A stretch of DNA of 64,000 bases from Palaemon carinicauda (Eukaryota > Arthropoda > Malacostraca > Decapoda > Palaemonidae). This document shows, in pieces, positions 54,331-64,000 of this stretch (its first letter is position 1; the number at the start of each line of letters is the position of its first letter). The notes under the pieces are model-generated. The model was given only the letters and a program-made list of their open reading frames with translations, had not been told where the DNA came from and did not search any database. Location: the NCBI RefSeq assembly GCF_036898095.1, contig NC_090730.1, forward strand, positions 163,884,709 through 163,948,708. The letters run 5' to 3'. Made by a program: the position numbers and the translations under genes.

Positions 54331-54711
54331 ACAATTTCATTGCAAACATCAGAAATGAATTATTGATTTATATTTATTTCTGATGTTAGGGATTATAAAT
54401 TGTTTAATTATTAGCATTAAAACCCTTTAAAAATTAATGTACAGTACTGTATACTGTATGTGTAGTTATGAACATATGGATGACTCGAATGAACTTCCTT
54501 TACTTCTTTTCAGAATAATTGTTTTAGCTTATAAGCATTTGTTTAGGAGCTTTTTCCCTGAACAAATTATGTGCGTAAACCGAGGTACTGTACCACTGTA
54601 ACAAGTTATCAGTAATTAAAATACAAAAAACAAAAATATTGAAAAATAGGTAAACAGCTAACAAAAAAAAAAAAATTAAGACCAATGAAATTTAAAATAA
54701 AATAGAGACTT
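54331..54711. other. Nothing recognised
   Basis: AT-rich sequence. Confidence 0.35.
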
Positions 54712-54914
54712 CTTGGCTATGGTAAGTAACTCTTCTAGGAGAGGGACACTCCAAAAACAAACCCTTGTTCTCTAGTCTTGGGTAAAACCATAGACTTTGT
54801 ACTGGGGTCTTTCACTGTCTTTGGTTAAAGTTCTCTTGATTTGCTATTTTTCCTATTGGAGCCTTGGGCTTATAGCATCCTGCTTTTCCAGCTAGGGTTG
54901 TAGTTTAGCTATTA

Positions 54915-54961
<47 letters not shown>

Positions 54962-54976
54962 TATAATAATAATAAT
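54712..54976 (+). repeat. (AAT)n-tailed SINE-like element
   Basis: ggctatggtaagtaactctt, tgttctctagtcttgggtaa and cttttccagctagggttgta with about 20 AAT units. A deletion removes the middle of the family body. Confidence 0.8.
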
Positions 54977-55974
54977 ATACAAATGTTGCTCTAGTTTGCT
55001 CACTAAAAGCATATTGTGGCCAAAAATACCATAATGAAAATATGGGAACTGTTTTATAAGTTAAAACATACTCCAAGTTTCCATTCAAAGACCATTCTTA
55101 AAATTCTATGAAATTAGAAGTCTCCCAAGTGGCAAATATGTAAGATGGTTTCTCAATGAGCTTCCCTATTTAGAGTCCATAAAGTACAGCCTAATTGTAA
55201 ATTGTTGACAGGTATAGAAAAAGTGTGTTGTTATGCAACATATTCTTTCAGATACAGATACAATGAAAAATTACTTAATATATGTTCAATAAAATTACTT
55301 AAATTGAACATACAAAAGGCAACATATATTTCATCAAAATATTCATATGAAACACAAAAGCCAACAGACATTTCATCAAATTATTGAAATGAAACATAAT
55401 AATAGTTTGCACTAAATTGTACCCTCGTTCCTGAATACAGTGATATCAACGAAGACGTGAACAGAATAAAAAAGATGAAGATACAAACCATAATAGACAA
55501 TTAAAAAAGGGGGACATAATAAACCAAATATTTCATCAAATTATTAAATGAAACCCAAACAAACCAATACAGATTTCATAAAATTAACAAGATATAACAT
55601 ATGAAAATGTTTACAAACAATAAGAATATATCCATAACACAAGAAAGGTGTAAATTGTACTATAATCATACAGCAATATAATTACCGTAAGCTTATAATA
55701 TCTAAATGGATGAAAAAAAAAAAGTTTTAACATACATATGTTTAGTGACTGATTATTTCCAATAAAGTAATTTAAAAAGAATTCACCAGATTATCGAGTC
55801 GCGAATATTATGGGTCTGATCCAAAAGACGTGTCTTGGAGTTAACTCAATAAAAACTAGAGCAAGGTATTAGTTAAAACTGTTCAATAAAAGTGGGAAAA
55901 GTTCAAAGGGAAAGGGTGAAATGAAATGTAAATGACAGAATAGTGCAGCCAAGGAAATAACACGTTACGTAAAG
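54977..55974. other. Nothing recognised
   Basis: Very AT-rich sequence with repeated tttcatcaaattatt-like phrases at 55325-55550. Confidence 0.4.
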
Positions 55975-56110
55975 AAAACGGTAGGACGCATTCCCTTTAG
56001 GATTGGATTTATGAATTAGCCATAAAGTCCAGCACGGGAACCTGGGAGGCCATTCAGAGCCAGCTGGAAAGAAAGGAAAAGGGAACTGAGGTATATTTAA
56101 CTAGAAAAGC
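55975..56110 (+). repeat. Dispersed repeat fragment
   Basis: Shares the phrases given under 50330-50600 (ggatttatgaattagccata, gaggccattcagagccagct). Confidence 0.55.
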
Positions 56111-57867
56111 ACCTCTACCACAGTAGCTTATTTCTTGAAAGCAGCTTGCCTTTCGCAGAATCAATTTAGACCGTAGGCGTATTTGAAGTCTGTGTGACAA
56201 CCATGTGCAAACTTGGAGTTAAGGTTAGGGTTAATTCGGCAGACCCTTTGCTCGACCTTGACCGTAACCTTTGAGACCTCGGACCTTCAAAATTCAATCA
56301 CTTCTACGTTTCCTGTTATTTTGGAAACATACTTGGTTATAATGTTGGTATCAGGAGAAGAGCAAAAAGAAAAAAGGTGGCAAGAGCCAGACTGAAATAT
56401 TAAGACATTTTCTAGATAAATTTTGATTAAACAGTAAATTTCATTATCAAACAGCAAATATCTAAGATACACATGTAAGTCATACAAGTCTCAACATAGC
56501 ATTGTATGAACTTCCATGAAGGAGCTCTCAGACTGGGGGATCTCCAACTCTGTCTGAACTGGACTGGGGGTGAATTCTTCTGGGTTATAAGGTCTCAAGC
56601 CTCTTCTTCCCTAAGAAGGGATGAAGTCTCATCAACCCAGTAATGGGATTGTACTCTCCTCCTGGAATACAAAAGCTCAGATCCGAGGACAGATTCAGGG
56701 ACTACTCCCAGTTAAGAGAAAATTAATCGGAACACAAACAATCTTGGTTCATGTCTACAATGGATTACTCGGTACAAGATGAATCACTATGTATCCTTCC
56801 ATGTGGTAACAGAACATGCTTTTCAATGCGATGAAACAAAGAAAAGACCATAATGGTTTTCTAATACTGTACAGTATACAACCAGGAATGTGGACACATA
56901 TTCCACCCTCACCTGGCTTCTGGCTTATGGTACAGGTGTTTAGGCCTAGGCAAAACAGTTCACCTACTACCACCCGGTTCACACTCCAGTGGACTAACAA
57001 CATGGGTCCCAGTCACCAAGTTAGTATAGTCTCCCTCCCAGAAACCTAATGGGATTTTTTGTGTAAGAAGTCTAGGAGAAAGGGTTTCTTCTAGACATCT
57101 TATACAAAGAAGTGTCAAAATCAGAAGAGCAGGGGGAGGAATTGGTAAAGGAGGAAGAGGAGTAGCAAACTGACCCCTTCTTCCCCTCACCAACAGTCTT
57201 CACGGACTGCTTGAAAAGGAGTCGACATCTGAACAACAAAAGTTTCCTTAGCATGAACCACTTCATTGGGGGTCACTGTCACTGAGGGAGAACAGGGAAC
57301 AAACACTTTCAAGGGTGCAAAACTGTTACACTTAACTGGTGGAGTTAGAAACACTGTGGTCAACTTGAAATTTGAAACATGGACATATTGCATACCTGGA
57401 ATTATAGAATAACTAAAGAAGGTCACAAACTCTTCTATGTCAAAGTTATCACGGGTTAGCAGAGATACTGTACAGTTAAGTCCCATGGTCTACCAGGGGT
57501 AAAAACATCACAGCAGGACGCAGATCTCTCTGCCCAGCCTGAACAATGCACCGAGCAGGATGGTGGGTAGGCGTCTTTTCCCAAACTTATCCATTCCTAG
57601 TAAAAACAAGACCTGCACTCATTACAGAGGGAAGAATGATCACAAACATACCACTGCAATTGCAAAAAGCACATAGGGATGTCGAGTCGCCTTCGACATA
57701 AAACCTACCATAAGTTTTACCTCTACCTGGACACTTGTGCACCTGGAAAATCACAAAACAGCTTGAAGAAAAATATTAAAATGCACATCCTCCCATCCTG
57801 CACAGTTAGTCAAAAGTGGGTCGCCTCTAACAGTCAGATGGATGGGACCATCCCCCTTGCCCACTTG
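56111..57867. other. Mixed-composition DNA, possibly decayed mobile element
   Basis: From about 56510 the base composition rises in GC and several medium frames appear (for example - strand 57187-57486, MGLNCTVSLLTRDNFDIEEF). None shows a domain I recognise, and frames overlap on both strands. Host exon or old retroelement cannot be decided from sequence alone. Confidence 0.25.
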
Positions 57868-58060
57868 TTATTACCTAGCTCCCTTGTTAACAATTCAACA
57901 ACTCTTCCAGCTACAGTCAAATTGTCTCCTGTTTTAAAGGACAAAAGGTTTGTTCTGAGTCGATACAAATGCAGACTTTGGGGGTGCATGCCTGATGAAC
58001 TAGGCAAAGCAAGGGCAGGTGCCATTTTATTTTCCAAAGAAGGATAAACTGGAATTTCTT
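57868..58060. repeat. Repeat related to 44695-44800
   Basis: Shared phrases are listed under 44010-44800; this copy continues with gcagactttgggggtgcatg and tgatgaactaggcaaagcaa. It may be a terminal region of a dispersed element. Confidence 0.4.
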
Positions 58061-59154
58061 GCACATTATGGTTAGGATTAACCTCAGAAAAAAGCTAAAG
58101 GCATATTAGCTGCACAATCTCTTAAGACATTGTGTTAAATAGATTAAACTTGATGAAATACCTATTTCAAAATATCAGTAATTAAATGATCTTTGCTTAT
58201 AACATCTGCACTGATAGCAGTGAACTTGAGCAATAACAGTTCAAGAAAACCACTATCGGAACCTTGATCATCTGCCACTTGTGTTACTACAAGCCATTAT
58301 AATATTTCAGTTAACTTATCTTTCTCTCTACTACTGTATTAGTGTATAAGAGGGCCTCTGCACTTCATTCAGGCACCTACACTGAGACCAATGAATTGGC
58401 ATTAAACAAAGCCTACCAGAGCAAACAGCAATTGAGGAGCGTGGATCACTGGGATCATTCATTAATCTAGTAAATAATCATCTATCACAGTTCTAAACTT
58501 GAAAGACTTGGAAGATATACCAGTAATACACTTAACTCCTATGAAACAAACTGCAAATGATAAACAAGTTGAAGAAAAATTTCAAATGCATATTTTCAAA
58601 ACTAATTCAGAATTAAAGAAAAATCATAAAGCCAACATTAAAAGACAGCAAAAATTATACATTATGACGAGTGATGCCAATCGCATCTGCTGGTTAGATG
58701 GGGTGGTCCCCGGGCTAGTGTGTTAGAGGGTTGGTTAGTTTGTGTTATTTCATGTTCTGTCAAATAGCCATAGCTACCAAAATTAATAGCTATATGAACA
58801 ACTGGTAAGATTCATTGCAATAAGGGGATTTTTGGTGCCGACTATAAAAAGTACTGCAAATGAATAGTGGGAATTGAGATCATATTAAGGATGAAGAAGT
58901 TGTGAAGGCACGATATTTTCAGACTAAAAATTGGCAGAGATATTAAATATTTCTGGGCATGGAATGAGACGGAAAGGTTTGCAGCAAGCCAAAGCAATTA
59001 ATATAAGGAACTAGCATGACAAATACCAAAACCAAAACTCTGAAAATCATGGAGATATGGCATAGATGAAGATCCAGACCAAAAGTGCACAAGAAACCAG
59101 AGGTAACCAATCACACGTCTAAATAGTTACGATAAAACAAGGCATAAAAAAGGG
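58061..59154. other. Nothing recognised
   Basis: AT-rich sequence with no supported exon or element. Confidence 0.35.
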
Positions 59155-59290
59155 ATTTTGAAGTAGGAAAAATCTATTTCTGGGCGAGAGACCTGTGCCG
59201 CCCAGAGAAATGCTCCTTTTACATCAGTTATTACCTTAGAAATGATGTAAAAGGAGCATTTCACTGGGCGGCACAGGTCAGAGCCCAGAA
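59155..59290. repeat. Palindromic repeat
   Basis: aaatctatttctgggcgaga, ctgtgccgcccag and aaatgctccttttacatc are followed after about 18 bp by the reverse complement (gatgtaaaaggagcatttca, ctgggcggcacaggtc, cccagaaat). Arm length is about 55 bp. The first part resembles the start of 51175-51507. Confidence 0.85.
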
Positions 59291-60939
59291 ATCAATAAGA
59301 TAATGATGATGTTGAAAGGAATATTCACCTTTAAATAAGCTAATGGTTCCTAATCATAACACAATATAGTATGAAAAAAATAGCTTCTTTATATAATGAA
59401 AATGCATCGATGTCTTATGCTCTGCACAGATGCTTACAAGGAAGGAGCTTTCTGCATAAATCCTCTCAGTACAAATTCACTCACTCCATACATATTTTGA
59501 GGCATAAGAGATAATTATTTTTCAACTTATATATTTGCAGAAATAAGGAGATATGAACTCCAAAGTGCAAAACAGTAGAGCTCTGCTCTGTATTTACAAA
59601 AAACTTCATGCTTAATACCAAAAGATGTTTTTAATACTCAGATTAAGTTTGCGTAAGAATTTAAGTTAAGTGATATTCTTATACACCATCCATGAAAAAG
59701 GGCCCCCTTAATCTGCTTGTCTGTTGGCAGATGTCTCAGCACAATATATTGTATACTGATAGTAATTACAATGAAATCCAAACAACACGTAACAAAGAAA
59801 ATATATTTATGCTGAATAGCATAATATTGTTTCCTATTGGATTCAAGCAATCGATAAAAAACTTAAGATACGTATTAAATACGCTTTCAATTTGATATAC
59901 CGTATACCTAACAAAAGCTACCACAAACCGTCTCATGGCTAAATTATATTCATGAATAACTAAATGTCATAATATCAAGAGTTAACTACATGCAATGAGC
60001 ATTACCCAAATATTAGTCCAGAGGTTCAATGACCTTGTCAAAGACAAAACCTAACCACTGTTTGACATGCATTTAATTTCTTACTCAATCATTTTTGCAG
60101 AAGACAAACATAAGATTACGTACAATAAAATTAGCCAAGGTAAATAATTGCACCAACAAACATTAACAGTTTCTCTTTAAGTGGGTGGGATTAATCACTG
60201 TACAGAAATTTAGCGTTGGAAATATTTCCTATTCGCTCATTCCATGAGTGGTATGAATCATGAGAAATAACTATGTAAAATGGGCCGTTAAACATCTAAA
60301 AATAAAACAGCTGTACAGCTTAGCTATGATTTATGTAGAAAATAAAGAGAGGCTGTTTTTAAATGGCCTGGATAATTTTCTAGCTTAAATAGTTGCTTGA
60401 AAATTGATGAAGCTGGCAGTAAGCAGAACTACAATCTTTCTATTCCAACTAATTCTTTGAAAAGCTTCATGACTACTGAAATAATGATCAAATGCCACAG
60501 AATCTATCATGGTAATAATCTGTTAAATATTCAACGAAATAGTGAAAAATGAAATAGTGAAACTGTGGTAATGAGGCATTGCTACAAATATTTGTACATT
60601 ACACGTACTTCAATTCCACTTACAGCGCTTACAATACTGTACGGTACTAACAAATGTTCAAAGAACATAGATTTACTATTAATAGAGTTAAAAAAAAACT
60701 GTTAAAGGAAACATGATGACATATGGACACCAATCGAGGAATAAAACTTATACAGCAATTTTACAGTTACATTAAATACAACGCACAGTACATACGAAAG
60801 CAACAGCTTCTCATGTTTGATACATTATGAAAGAATGACTAAAAGTCTTGATTAGTAGCCACATACAGTACACCTTCAAACAAATAACCAGGACAAAATA
60901 CAGGACCCTTGAAATCGGGCAAATAAAAAACCAGTTCCT
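59291..60939. other. Nothing recognised
   Basis: AT-rich sequence with no supported exon or element. Confidence 0.35.
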
Positions 60940-61265
60940 AAAAATGTTATTTTTATTAGTAAAATAAATTTTTGAATATACTTACCCGATAATCATGTAG
61001 CTGTCAACTCTGTTGCCCGACAGAATTCTATGGAGGGATACGCCAGCTATCACAATACTAGAAGGGGGTGTACTTACCAGCGCCACCTGTGGCCAGGTAC
61101 TCAAGTACTTCTTGTTGACACCTCCTCAATTATTCCTCGGTCCCACTGGTTCTCTATGGGGAGGAAGGGAGGGTCAATTAAATCATGATTATCGGGTAAG
61201 TATATTCAAAAATTTATTTTACTAATAAAAATAACATTTTTCAATATTAAACTTACCCGATAATC
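60940..61265. repeat. Terminal repeat and internal complementary region of DIRS D
   Basis: The outer end aaaaatgttatttttattag to cttacccgataatcatg is repeated in reverse complement at 61184-61242 (catgattatcgggtaagtat to ataacattttt). It is followed by caatattaaacttacccgat, which should be the inverse of the far end of the element. The arrangement is the same as in C. Confidence 0.9.
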
Positions 61266-61658
61266 ATGTAGCTGATTCACACCCAGGGGGGTGGGTGAAA
61301 ACCAGTGTACAAGATTAAAGGATAGCTAAGTATCCCATATTTCATATAACAGTTATCTCAAATAACAATGAAATAATAAGTACCTGGTAAGGAAGTCGAA
61401 TGAACCGTTACTCTGTCTCTTTTTTAAGTTCGTCTTCCTTACTGAGCGCAGCGTTCCTCTTGGAGGCTGAATCAACCCAAAGGTGCTAAAGTATACAGGG
61501 CTGCAACCCATACTAAAGGACCTCATAACAACCTTTAACCTCGGCGCTTCTCAAGAAAGAATTGACCACCCGCCAAATCAACAAGGATGTGGAAGGCTTC
61601 TTAGCCGACCGAACAACCCATAAAAAGTATTCAAGAGAAAGGTTAAAAAGTTATGGAA

Positions 61659-62800
61659 TTATGGGAATGTAGTGGCTGAGCCCTCGCCTACTACTGCATT
61701 CGTTGCTACGAATGGACCCAGGGTGTAGCAGTACTCGTAAAGAGACTGGACATCTTTGAGATGGAATGATGCGAACACTGACTTGTTTCTCCAATAGGTT
61801 GCATCCATAACACTCTGCAGAGAACGGTTCTGTTTGAAGGCCACTGAAGTAGCCACAGCTCTCACTTCATGTGTCCTTACCTTCAGCAAAGCAAGGTCTT
61901 CTTCCTTCAGATGAGAATTTGCTTCTCTAATCAGAAGCCTGATGTAGTAAGAAACTGAGTTCTTAGACATTGGTAGAGAAGGCTTCTTGATAGCACACCA
62001 TAAGGCTTCTGATTGTCCTCGTAATGGTTTTGACCTTCTTAGATAGTACTTAAGAGCTCTAACAGGGCAAAGTACTCTCTCTAGTTCGTTCCCCACCATG
62101 TTGGACAGGCTTGGGATCTCGAACGATTTAGGGCAAGGACGGGAAGGAAGCTCGTTTTAGCCAAAAAAAAAACCGAGCCGCAAGGAACATGTAGCCGTTT
62201 CAGATGTGAAACCTATGTTCCTGCTGAAGGCGTGGATCTCACTTACTCTTTTACCTGTTGCTAAGCACACGAGGAAAAGAGTTTCTAATGTGAGGTCCTT
62301 AAAAGAGGCTGATTGGAACGGTTCAAATCCTGATGACATTAGGAACCTTAGGACCACGTCTAGATTCCAGCCTGGAGTGGACAACCGACGTTCCTTTGAG
62401 GTCTCAAAAGACCTAAGGAGGTCCTGTAGATCTTTGTTGGAGGAAAGATCCAAGCCTCTGTGGCGGAAAACCGCTGCCAACATACTTCTGTAACCCTTGA
62501 TCGAAGGAGCTGATAGGGATTTTACGTTCCTTAGATGTAACAGGAAGTCAGCAATCTGGGTTACAGTGGTACTGGTTGAGGAAAACTGCATTGGCCTTGC
62601 ACCAGCTTCGGAAGACTTCCCATTAAGACTGATAGACTCTGAGAGTGGATGTCGTCCTTGCTCTGGCAATCGTTCTGGCTGCCTCCTTCGAAAAGCCTCT
62701 AGTTCTTGAGAGACTTTCGATAGTCTGAAGGCAGTCAGACGAAGAGCGTGGAGGTTTGGGTGTACCTTCTTTACGTGAGGTTGACGCAGAAGGTCCACTC
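61659..62800 (-). pseudogene. Tyrosine recombinase, frameshifted, catalytic Tyr changed (element D)
   Basis: The N-terminal part (62157-62640) has [19 protein letters not shown] and [15 protein letters not shown]; the C-terminal part (61659-62150) has HEVRAVATSVAF and YWRNKSVFASFHLKDV. The two are in different frames, joined at an A-run at about 62163-62172. At 61761-61763 the codon is CAT (His) where element C has TAC (Tyr). The rest aligns with C along its length. Confidence 0.85.
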
Positions 62801-64000
62801 TAGGAGGAAGAGTCCTGGGAACGTCGACCAGCCATTGCAGTACCTCGGTGAACCCTTCTCTCGCGGGTCAGAGGGGAGCAACCAACGTCAACCGTGTCCC
62901 TTTGTGAGAGGCGAACTTCTGAAGTACCCTGTTGACAATCTTGAACGGCGGGAATGCATACAGGTTGAGATGGGACCAATCCAGCAGAAAGGCATCCACG
63001 CGAACTGCTGCTGGGTCTGGAATCGGAGAACAATACAAGAGGAGCTTCTTGGTCATCGAGGTAGCGAATAGAACTATGGTTGGCTGACCCCACAGGGCCC
63101 AAAGTCTGTTGCAAACATTCTTGTGAAGGGTCCACTCTGTGGGGAAGACCTGACCCTTACGGCTGAGGCGATCTGCCATGACATTCATATCGCCCTGAAT
63201 GAGCCTCGTTACCAGCGTGAGCTTTCGATCTTTGACCAAATGAGGAGGTCCCTTGCGATCTTGAACAACTTCCTCGAATGAGTCCCTCTCTGCTTGGAGA
63301 TGTAAGCCAAGGCTGTGGTGTAGTCGGAGTTCACCTCCACCACCTTGTTAAGCTGGAGGGACTTGAAGTTTATCAAGGCCAGATGAACTGCCAACAACTC
63401 CTTGCAATAGATGTGAAGTGTCCTTTGCCCCTGATTCCATGTTCCCGAGCATTCCTGTCCGTCCAGTGTCGCACCCCAGCCCGTGTCCGATGCGTCCGAG
63501 AAGAGACGGTGGTCGGGGGTCTGAACAGCCAAAGGAAGACCTTCCTTGAGAAGAATGCTGTTCTTCCACCACGTTAGAGTAGACCTCATCTCTTCGGAGA
63601 CAGGAACTGAGCCCGTCTCTAGCGTCATGTCCTTTATCCAGTGAGCAGCTAGATGATACTGAAGGGGGCGGAGGTGGAGTCTCCCTAACTCGATGAACAG
63701 GGCCAGCGATGAAAGTGTCCCTGTTAGACTCATCCCCTGCCTGACTAAGCATCGGTTCCTTCTCAGCATGCTCTGGATGCATTCTAGGGCTTGGAAGATC
63801 CTTGGGGCCGACGGACAAGTCCGAAAAGCTCGACTCTGAAGATCCATACCCAAGGAAACAATGGTCTGGGATGGAACGAGCTGAGACTCCTCAAATTGAC
63901 CAGGAGGCCCAGTTCCTTGGTCAGAACCATAGTCCATTTGAAAATCTCCAGACAGCGACGACTTGTGGGAGCTCTTAAAAGCCAGTCGTCTGACGGAGCC
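62800..64000 (-). pseudogene. Reverse transcriptase thumb and RNase H (element D)
   Basis: From the right edge: a trace of the palm box in a shifted frame, then [73 protein letters not shown] and [17 protein letters not shown]. After a frame change near 63220 it continues [19 protein letters not shown] and [19 protein letters not shown]. It is the same domain order as in A and C. Confidence 0.85.

Larger units (their letters stand above)
60940..64000 (-). mobile_element. DIRS retrotransposon D, cut by window edge
   Basis: The 3' terminal repeat and internal complementary region (60940-61265) are followed on the - strand by tyrosine recombinase (61659-62800) and RNase H/reverse transcriptase (62800 onward). 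It is the same family as C by protein similarity (SQSIVLSLG-type thumb, RNase H and recombinase align along their length). The 5' half lies off the window. Frameshifts near 62155, 62800 and 63220 and a lost recombinase tyrosine mark it as inactive. Confidence 0.9.

Noticed and set aside
57187..57486. 99-codon - strand frame starting MGLNCTVS as a CYB5R first exon or separate gene
   Set aside because: Its possible donor (ccag|gtatgc) does not give phase 0, and no domain or splice partner supports it.
57640..57700. MCFLQLQW followed by gtatgt as first exon of CYB5R
   Set aside because: The donor leaves the frame in phase 2, but the anchor exon needs phase 0.

Overview
The window is eukaryotic and most likely from a decapod crustacean, probably a shrimp or prawn. 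This rests on the intron-rich gene structures, the AT-rich intergenic DNA, many dispersed repeats with (AAT)n tails, and several DIRS-type tyrosine-recombinase retrotransposons. The species call is inference. No prokaryotic features, CRISPR arrays or operons were seen.

Two host genes can be reconstructed. On the + strand, 16661-35340 is a seven-exon gene for the retinitis pigmentosa 2 protein (RP2/XRP2), the TBCC-domain GTPase-activating protein for ARL3. All splice phases agree, giving a complete 351-residue product. On the - strand, 49876-42352 holds five exons of an NADH-cytochrome b5 reductase (CYB5R3 type). They give 297 residues, lacking only a very short N-terminal exon that I could not place. 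The two genes converge tail to tail, with about 7 kb between their stop codons.

Mobile DNA fills most of the rest. 1-7045 is a very decayed DIRS-like element (B), read on the - strand. It appears to be inserted inside the recombinase gene of a second DIRS element (A, 7046 to about 12345, - strand). A third copy (C, 28542-34938) lies antisense in the last intron of RP2. It keeps both inverted terminal repeats and the internal complementary region that defines DIRS elements, but it has lost the reverse transcriptase palm and carries a duplicated gag segment. A fourth copy (D, from 60940 to the right edge) shows the same terminal structure and a mutated recombinase tyrosine. An isolated DIRS end sits at 52960-53290.

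DNA transposons are represented by two TTAA-flanked piggyBac-type MITEs in RP2 introns, an internally deleted PIF/Harbinger element with TTA target duplication (51737-52500), a TA-flanked foldback MITE (40490-40681) and other palindromes. Further repeats are an (AAT)n-tailed SINE-like family with at least eight copies, LINE 3' ends, tRNA-like SINE pieces, a 152-bp tandem repeat in a CYB5R intron, and in-frame minisatellites in the gag-like gene of element B. Long stretches of 12.3-16.1, 20.8-23.5, 24.8-28.5, 35.9-42.3, 45.3-47.1 and 53.3-60.9 kb contain no host exons that I can recognise.
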